Below are positions 33,301 to 39,647 of a DNA stretch of 39,647 nucleotides, in pieces; the stretch's first letter is position 1, and each line of letters opens with the position of its first letter. This DNA is from Mastigamoeba balamuthi (lineage: Eukaryota > Evosea > Mastigamoebida > Mastigamoebidae). The stretch spans positions 1 through 39,647 of the forward strand of contig CACRSC010000162.1 in NCBI GenBank assembly GCA_902651635.1, in the 5' to 3' direction. A model generated the notes under the pieces. That model was not told the origin of the DNA, did not search any database, and saw only the letters and a program-made list of their open reading frames with translations. Both the position numbers and the translations under genes were made by a program.

Positions 33301-36300
33301 CAGCACGGGGACCGGGTACACGACCTCGGAGAAGGATGCTGGCAGGGAGAACACCTCTGGCAGCAGCTGCACGGAAAAGATCTTCATGTTCTCACCGAGC
33401 ATTGCGGCCACCAGCATGTCGTTGTCCATGGGCCTCCACTCAAAAGTGTTTCCCGGGATGACCCACTTGGGAAGCTCGTTGTCCATCTCCGCCTGCACGT
33501 CCGACGTGTTTTCTGTACTCCAGTGCATCTTGTAGCCACCGAATCTCTTGCCCCTCTCTGTCGGCTTCGTCTGGTTCACCTCGGGGTCGCGCTGCGTCAG
33601 GTCGACGGAGACGTTGCCGTTGTCCATCGACAGGCTGTCGCACCGCGTGGCGTTGGGGAACTCATTCGCCCACACTCCCAGTATCTTGTGAACCAGGAAG
33701 ATGGCCCTGATGCTGTCGCCCAGCATGTGGAGCGTCTTCGTGTATATGTCGTTGTGGTACTCGAGCTCGACGAACAGCTCGACAAGCGTCATCACGCTGG
33801 GGTTCCCGAGCTTCTCGAGCCCCGCGATAGGCTTCATGAACCAGCCGTCCGGCCCGAAAGTTGTCACCAGGGGATCCAGGTACTTCCTTGTCCTGTTAAG
33901 AAGAGCCTGTGCCGACGTTGCCAGGTGGTGCCCGGCACAGTATTTGACATTGTCCATTGCGAAACTCGGTGTGTTGGGGAACGAGTCGCCGCGCTTGCGG
34001 GTGGCGGTGGCGTGCCTGCCCCAGCCCAGGTTAAACTTGCTCTCGGATTTGGGTAGGGCCGGGAACGAATCCTCCGACGTGAGCGCGTATTCCCCAACGT
34101 GACCGGTGGTCATGAGATCGGAGCGGATAAAAGCGTCGTTGCCGGTGATCTCGACGATGGGCTTGTTGTTCCCCGCCTGGGGCACGGTCGCTGTGATGTC
34201 CAGGTTGGCTGACAGTTGGGGTTTGTCCAACTCCATTGGCGTGTTGATAAACCTCCCGGAGATGCTGTACGGGGTGTCTGCGCTCCTCGTGCTCGGCAGG
34301 TTCATACGGAAGATCGCACTGCCTGAGAAGGGCTTCCCCTGCGGGTCGAACGACACGGCGATGCCGTCCATCGGAGACCACGTCATGTTGAGCTCCATGC
34401 GCCACTCAAAGTCCAGAGTCGGCTTGAACCCATTGAACCTGTCGAACACCGCGTTGCCGTGGGGGCCCGTCGGGAACCGCACGCTGTCGACGGCGTCCGA
34501 CGTCCTGTGGCGCAGCCGCATCGGCCACACGAACGTCCTCGACTCGACCGGCGGCACGACGAGCGCGCCGTCGAGGAGGTGTGCGAGCTTGACGTTGAGG
34601 ACGTCGGTGACGAGCTGCAGGGAAATGCGATCGTTGGCCACGATCGACGAGGTCTTGTTGGCCAGGATCGTCTTGCTCGCCTCGAACATGGCCAGCGACA
34701 CGTCATTGGCCGCCGTCACAGCCCCGAGGGCCTTGCGCACCACGCGGTACACGCGGCCCTCAAGGAACGACACGGGGTCGCGCAGCTGAGACAGGATGCC
34801 GTTGCCGAACGGGCTCTGCACCGCCTTGCGGAACTGCTCCCACAGCATCGTGGGCTCGTTGACGACGTAGCTCGAGAAGCCCATGTTCCGCAGCGCATCG
34901 GCGATGTTTTCCGCGAACCCCCCGGACGTGCACATCTCCTCCAGCCCGATCGCCGACCTGTTGCCCAGCGCGTAGCCGTCCACCGGCGCCACGTTGATCT
35001 TCAGCTTGCACTCCATGTACGCCGACAGCGTCACGAACGTCGCCAGCGACGCGTTGCCGTCAAAGAACGCGTGCACATGCCCATCGGCGTCCACCCACCC
35101 ACGCAGCTTCGCGTCCAAGTGGATCTCGGTCGACTCGAACGTAAACAGCCCCGAGCCGAACTGGACCTTGTAGTCGGCGGCAGCGGCTACGCGGTTGGAC
35201 GACATCAGCAGAGTGCTCTTGTGGTCGATCGACACCTCGGCGTCGCTGGAGACATCCACGTCGATGTTCATCGCCAGCGACTGGTTTGTGTTGAGCAGCA
35301 GGTCACCCGCGCGCCCAAACCCCAGCGGGATGTTGTTGTCGACGCCAGTGAGCTTGGCCGTGTCGAAGAGCACTGCGGGACGCGTCTGCTGCTGCCTCAG
35401 GGCGGCGACGCTGATGGTGAGCTTGCCGTCCGCCAGCTTCGTCACAGGGCACCCGTTGTTGACGCCCAGCGCCCGCGACACGCCCGCGCAGAACGAGTCG
35501 ACGGTGACGCTGCCGGGCTTGAGTGTCAGCGAGCAGGTCTCGTCCCTGAGCATGCCCAGGGAGTTGTAGAACAGGTCATGGTACATCACACCCACGGACG
35601 ATGCCACAAACGGCAGGCGCCCCGACGCGCTGGGCTGCGAAGTGAAGTCGCCCACCGTCTCGTAGACGCTCTTAGCAGCCCTGCACAGCGTCACAGGCCC
35701 TGTCTTGCGCAGGCCATTGAGCATGTCCTCGCCCTCGTCGTTGGCTCCGTCCCACGAGACCGACAGCGTTGCGTTGGAAGTCGCGTTAACGATTGTGGAC
35801 AGCGCTCGGGTGCTCGACAGGATCACGTGCAGTGGCGGGGGGCTGCTCATGCCGTCGTTGTTCAGTTGGACGACATTGAGGTTCAGCTCTGGCATCACGT
35901 CGATGGCGACGTCCGCAGTGCCACCAGAGGTGAACATAGAGAAGAAGCCCGCTGAGCTGACGGAGCCCTTGAGTTCGTTCACGACGAGCAGCGCGGGCGC
36001 CTCTGCATTGAGTTTGTATGTCGCGCTCGCGTTGACCGTGCCGGGCTTCTTGCACTCGAGCTTGACGATGCCGATGGCCCCCTGGCAGGCTCCTGAGGTG
36101 GTCGTCCGTACCCTGACCTCGAAGTCCGTCTTGAGTTTCTTGACCAGCGGGCAGACGGTGGCAGCGCGAGCGGCAGCAGAGCCAGTCCCTGACTTCTCCG
36201 GTGCGACGCCTGGCATCCACGCGTTGGCAAACTCGAGCTCAAGCGGCACGTAGATGAAGTTGCCGTCGACGACGGGAGACATGGTGATGAAGTACTGCGT

Positions 36301-39300
36301 GAAGGGGGCAGAGGTGTTGTAGCTGCTGGCGTTGTCCGCGCGTATGATGGGGCTCTTGCGGGGATTCAGGCTCAGCATCTTGCGGAGAATGCCCGAGCTC
36401 TCTGCGCTCACCGCCTGGCTCAGGAAGCTCGCGCCGAGTTGGTCCCACACCAGCTCCCCTGGCAAAAACTCGATCGCATGGCTCCACTTCAACCGAGAGG
36501 GGTCGCCGCTAGAGCCCTTCTGCCTCTTCTCCACGATGACGGAGAACGTGAACGTGTTGTTGGGGCGCTGGGGCACGCGTGCGTTTTCCGCTGTATTGCC
36601 GCCGTCCTCGTCAAAGAACGTCTTGATGCTCAGGTTGCCGCTGCCCAGCGAGCACAGCAGCGAGAAGCCAAACTCTGCTGCTACTCGTACGTCGACCTCG
36701 GCGGACACGCTTGTGCCTGGCGTCTCGACGACCACCGACGCGTCAGACGTCTTGTGCGTCTTGATGATCGGAACGCTCCCAGAAGAGACCAATGTGCGCT
36801 TTGCGCCAATGGGGAAGAACACCGTGGGCACGCAGTCCGGATAGTACTGCGTCCTGTTGCCGTTGACGACACCCCAGCCGCTGACGCTGTCCTTCCTGAG
36901 GCAGACCTCGCGTGGAACACCGGCGAATGGTGTCACGGGGGAGAACACGGGCTCGTAGAGCGTTTTGTACAGGTCGCCGAAGCTGTTGACGTCGAGGACG
37001 GATGACGACTTCCACGACACGCTGTCAAACAGCGGCTGAGATGAACTGCTGGAGCTCGCGGCGTTGGAAGAGAGCTTGAAGCTTCGTATGCTGCCTGGGT
37101 AGCACGGCCTGATGCTGAGACTGAAGCTCTTGTCCTCGGAGCCCTGCTTGCTCACGACATCGGCACTGAAGCACAGAGCCTTGGCAACGAGCGCGCACGA
37201 GGAGGTCTTGCGAAACCCGTCGGCGAGCGTTTTCGCAATGCTCTCGATTAAATCACTGTAGATCTGCGTGCGCGCCGCAACTGCGATTGAGCAATTGCAT
37301 GCTACGTCGTTGATAACGAAGGTATATGGCTCCTCTTCAGCGAACGGAACGTCTTTGGAATGCGACGTTGCCAGTATAGTCTGGCGGGGCATGTAGATCC
37401 ACGACGTCTTGTCCTCCCACATCGCTGTGTCGAACGACGACGCGCCAAACACCTCTGGCAACGACTCGCTCATCGGGAACAGCGGCTCGGACAGCTGCTG
37501 CGACACGACAGAGCCCGGGATTGTCAGGGCGCTCACCAGCGACGCTGCGACGTGGTCTGGCTGGGCCTCGTGGCCGTAGGACGACACGCCGTTGCCTGCC
37601 CACGAGAACGGGTTGGGGTTGCTGTTCTGGGCGAGACTGAGGTCGTGCGGGTCGAGGTAGACAGTCTGGTTGGCCCAGATCGTCACGGAGCAGTCGCGTG
37701 TGCCGGGGCAGTCGGGCCCGCTCATCGCCCCGTTGAAGAGATACTGCACGTAGAGCATGCGCGACGAAGGCGAGTCCTGGCGGTTGCTCGACTCGAACTT
37801 GAGTGACGCGCTGCCTCCGCTGGTGGCGCCGACGCGCATGTACTGGCGGATGGGCACCGAGAGTTCCGATGTCGTGGACTCAGCATTGTCGCGGTAGGTG
37901 AAGTCCGACGAGGTGTCTGAGACCGTGCCGGCTGCCTCGGACGTCACCACGGTGCCGAAGACAACCCGCGAGAGCGGCACCAGCTGCTGCGGAATGTCGT
38001 CGTACGCGAAGGACCGCATGCGAGCAGCGGTAACCTTTATCTGTAGAGAACCTTGGCCCGGCAGCAACGATACATCAGCGACTCCCGGCGCAACAGCGTC
38101 GCTTTCGATGGCGGTTACTATCGCTCTGGCAGCGGCCTTGACGGCGGTGGCCGTGTCGCTGCTCACGCTGGCAGCGTCGGCGGCACGGCCAAATAGTGTC
38201 CTGCTGAGGAGCCCAGACCCGGCACTCCCGAACGCTCTGACGATCCTCGAGTCCGCCTCGCTAACCTTGGCATGCAAACTGAGCGTGGTCACCAGCTCAG
38301 AGAATTTCAACGTTGTCAACGCGGTGCTGAACGCCACGAGGTTGCTCTCTGTGAAGGCCGTGGTGCACTTGCCAGCTATCAACGCGGCGATGCGGGGGCG
38401 GCAGGTGACGGAACCCGTTTCATACCAGCCCGACAGCTCGGCGCTTTCGACGATCGACCCGGCGAAGCTCAGGGCGGCGCTGACCCTCGCGGCATAGCGA
38501 ACCTGGCCGTTGACCGCCACGCTGCTGCTCTGCACAACAGTGGGCACCTTCACGCTTGCCCACACCATCGCGGAGAGCCTGGCGTCCAGCGATGGCGGCA
38601 GCTTCGGGCTTGCAGTCGGTGTGGAATTAGAGCAGGGAGTCGCGCGGGCGCTCTGGGCCACCATATCCAGAGACGACCCCCACTCGTTCGAGGGGCTGGT
38701 GGCGGATGAAACGCTGCACGCGACGTCGAGCAGGCGGACCATCAGAGCGACGTTGACGCTGCTGCCGTCGGCAGAGGGAACCGCGTGCTGGCCACCTCCG
38801 AATTCGCTCGCGAAATGCTGCCAGAACCCGTGCGCTGTGGGGAACGTGTTGGCCGCAAAGTACCCGTCCACGACCTTCGCAGCGAGCCCGTCTGCCATGG
38901 CCGACACGGTGTTGTCTACGACCGGGATGCTTGTGCGGGCGGCGCTCTTGAGGAGCTTGGCAGAGACGAACGGCACGAGAAGGGCCCTGTCCACTGAGGC
39001 GTCCAGCGCGGTGTCCTTGACGAGCGACCCGCCCCTGCCCCCGGCAAAGATGTCGCTGTCGACAGATGCCGTCAGCGAGGACGTGTCGGGCGACAGCACA
39101 GCAGCACGGCGACCCGAGACCCTGAGGGCGGGCGCGGCTGCCTTGACTGTGCGCACGACGGTGGCGGGGTCTGCGGCGAGCTCCACCGCAAGGGCCACAG
39201 GAGAGTGCAGGTCCTGCACGACGCGGAGGCTTACGGCGGCATAGCCCGAGTCGTCGACGCACTTGAACGCGGCGTACGACTCAGCGCGGACCGCGGCGAC

Positions 39301-39629
39301 CGAGAAGTTGGCGGGGGTCATCGTGCCGTAGTCGATTTCGACGACGCCCGCGGCCGTCAGCACCGCGGCCATCGACACGGCGGTGCTGGCCAGCTGACAT
39401 CCCACGCCCGCCGACGCGACCTCGCGCAGGGTCTCCGCCAGCCCCGGCGACGCCGCCGCGCACTGCCGGTGCGACGCGCACGACGCGCGCAGGCGGGTCA
39501 CGTAGCCTGGGGCGCCCCAGCCCTCGCTAGACATCCCAAGCAGCGACGCCCTCAGGAACCCCAGCCGCACTGTACGCAGCAGTTAGGCAGACATTGGCAG
39601 AATCAATTGCCCATAAAATTACACCGCAT
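27385..39629 (-). CDS. Giant multi-pass membrane protein, copy 2 (about 4,063 aa)
   Basis: This is the paralogue of the left giant gene, read leftward. The main exon runs from 39569 to a TGA at 27387-27385, with a proposed seven-base first exon 39629-39623 carrying the ATG. It is 13 residues longer than copy 1. The first ~65 residues are almost identical to copy 1. Residues about 190-1240 and 1880-2700 are clearly diverged, with indels, while the last 1,330 residues differ at about seven positions. The linker near residue 2310 is GGGGGRHRM followed by a CDDC motif absent from copy 1. The Cys cluster, the acidic Ser/Thr stretch and the eight or nine C-terminal helices are the same. Divergence without any stop in 12 kb implies that both copies are under selection for protein function. 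Confidence 0.88.
39570..39622 (-). other. Putative first intron of giant gene copy 2
   Basis: On the - strand ATGCGGT is followed by gtaatt, a cctaactgc branch-like site and gtacag just before the main exon. Splicing gives M-R-L-R-L-G in frame. It is 16 bases shorter than the matching intron in the left arm. The donor is the same hexamer as in EGF-CUB intron 5. Confidence 0.6.
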
Positions 39630-39647
39630 TCGACCAGAAAAAGGAAA

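Larger units (their letters stand above)
25915..39635 (-). repeat. Right arm of giant inverted duplication
   Basis: This is the reverse-complement partner of 10-13700. The near-identical blocks are 25915 to about 31380 and about 34030-35890, plus roughly the last 260 bases before the gene start. Between them (about 31400-34000 and 35900-39000) the two copies differ at many codons and by small indels, yet both stay open. The arm reaches almost to the window end, so its true outer limit may lie outside. Confidence 0.93.

Noticed and set aside
10-39635. The arms as terminal inverted repeats of a DNA transposon or virus-like element
   Set aside because: The arms contain large intact membrane-protein genes with introns, differ greatly in parts, and I see no transposase, integrase, polymerase or capsid-like content between them.
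1-39647. tRNA, rRNA or CRISPR features
   Set aside because: No cloverleaf, rRNA-like stretch or regularly spaced direct repeat with unique spacers was found; the only tandem array is the minisatellite.

Overview
The window is eukaryotic nuclear DNA, most likely from a free-living unicellular eukaryote. Three very GC-rich genes carry short GT-AG introns with CTAAC/CTGAC-like branch sites. One of them encodes an EGF-CUB single-pass membrane protein. I cannot name the lineage; an amoeboid or flagellate protist is only a guess.

The main structure is a very large inverted duplication. The left arm (about 10-13700) and the right arm (about 25915-39635, reverse complement) each hold one giant gene of about 4,050-4,063 codons. 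Each gene has one 12-kb main exon, a beta-rich ectodomain-like region of over 3,600 residues and an eight- or nine-helix membrane module at the C-terminus. I recognise no family. Both copies are open throughout. Their similarity is patchy: the first ~65 codons, a central block (left 3780-5640) and everything from about 8240 to the arm end are nearly identical, while the segments between are clearly diverged. This looks like gene conversion or strong local homogenisation. Each giant gene converges on a small lysine- and serine-rich gene that is also duplicated in the arm. The arm homology ends abruptly inside that small gene.

The 12-kb spacer between the arms (13700-25915) is asymmetric. From left to right it holds degraded exons on the + strand (13877-15870), interrupted by a minisatellite (14409-14830). 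Next comes the spliced EGF-CUB receptor-like gene (16317-18748, six exons, 614 codons). Then there is a decayed multi-exon gene on the - strand (about 19100-22660). Last is an AT-rich repeat zone with CGCTA-type tracts, a dispersed 16-bp near-palindrome family and a 747-base assembly gap (23504-24250). Base composition switches sharply between the GC-rich genes and the moderate-to-AT-rich remainder.

The three confident proteins (two giant multi-pass proteins and one EGF-CUB single-pass protein) are all predicted surface proteins. The locus therefore looks like a surface-protein region with recent duplication and ongoing sequence exchange between copies. A joining error between two haplotypes or paralogous contigs, centred on the gap, remains possible and should be excluded first.
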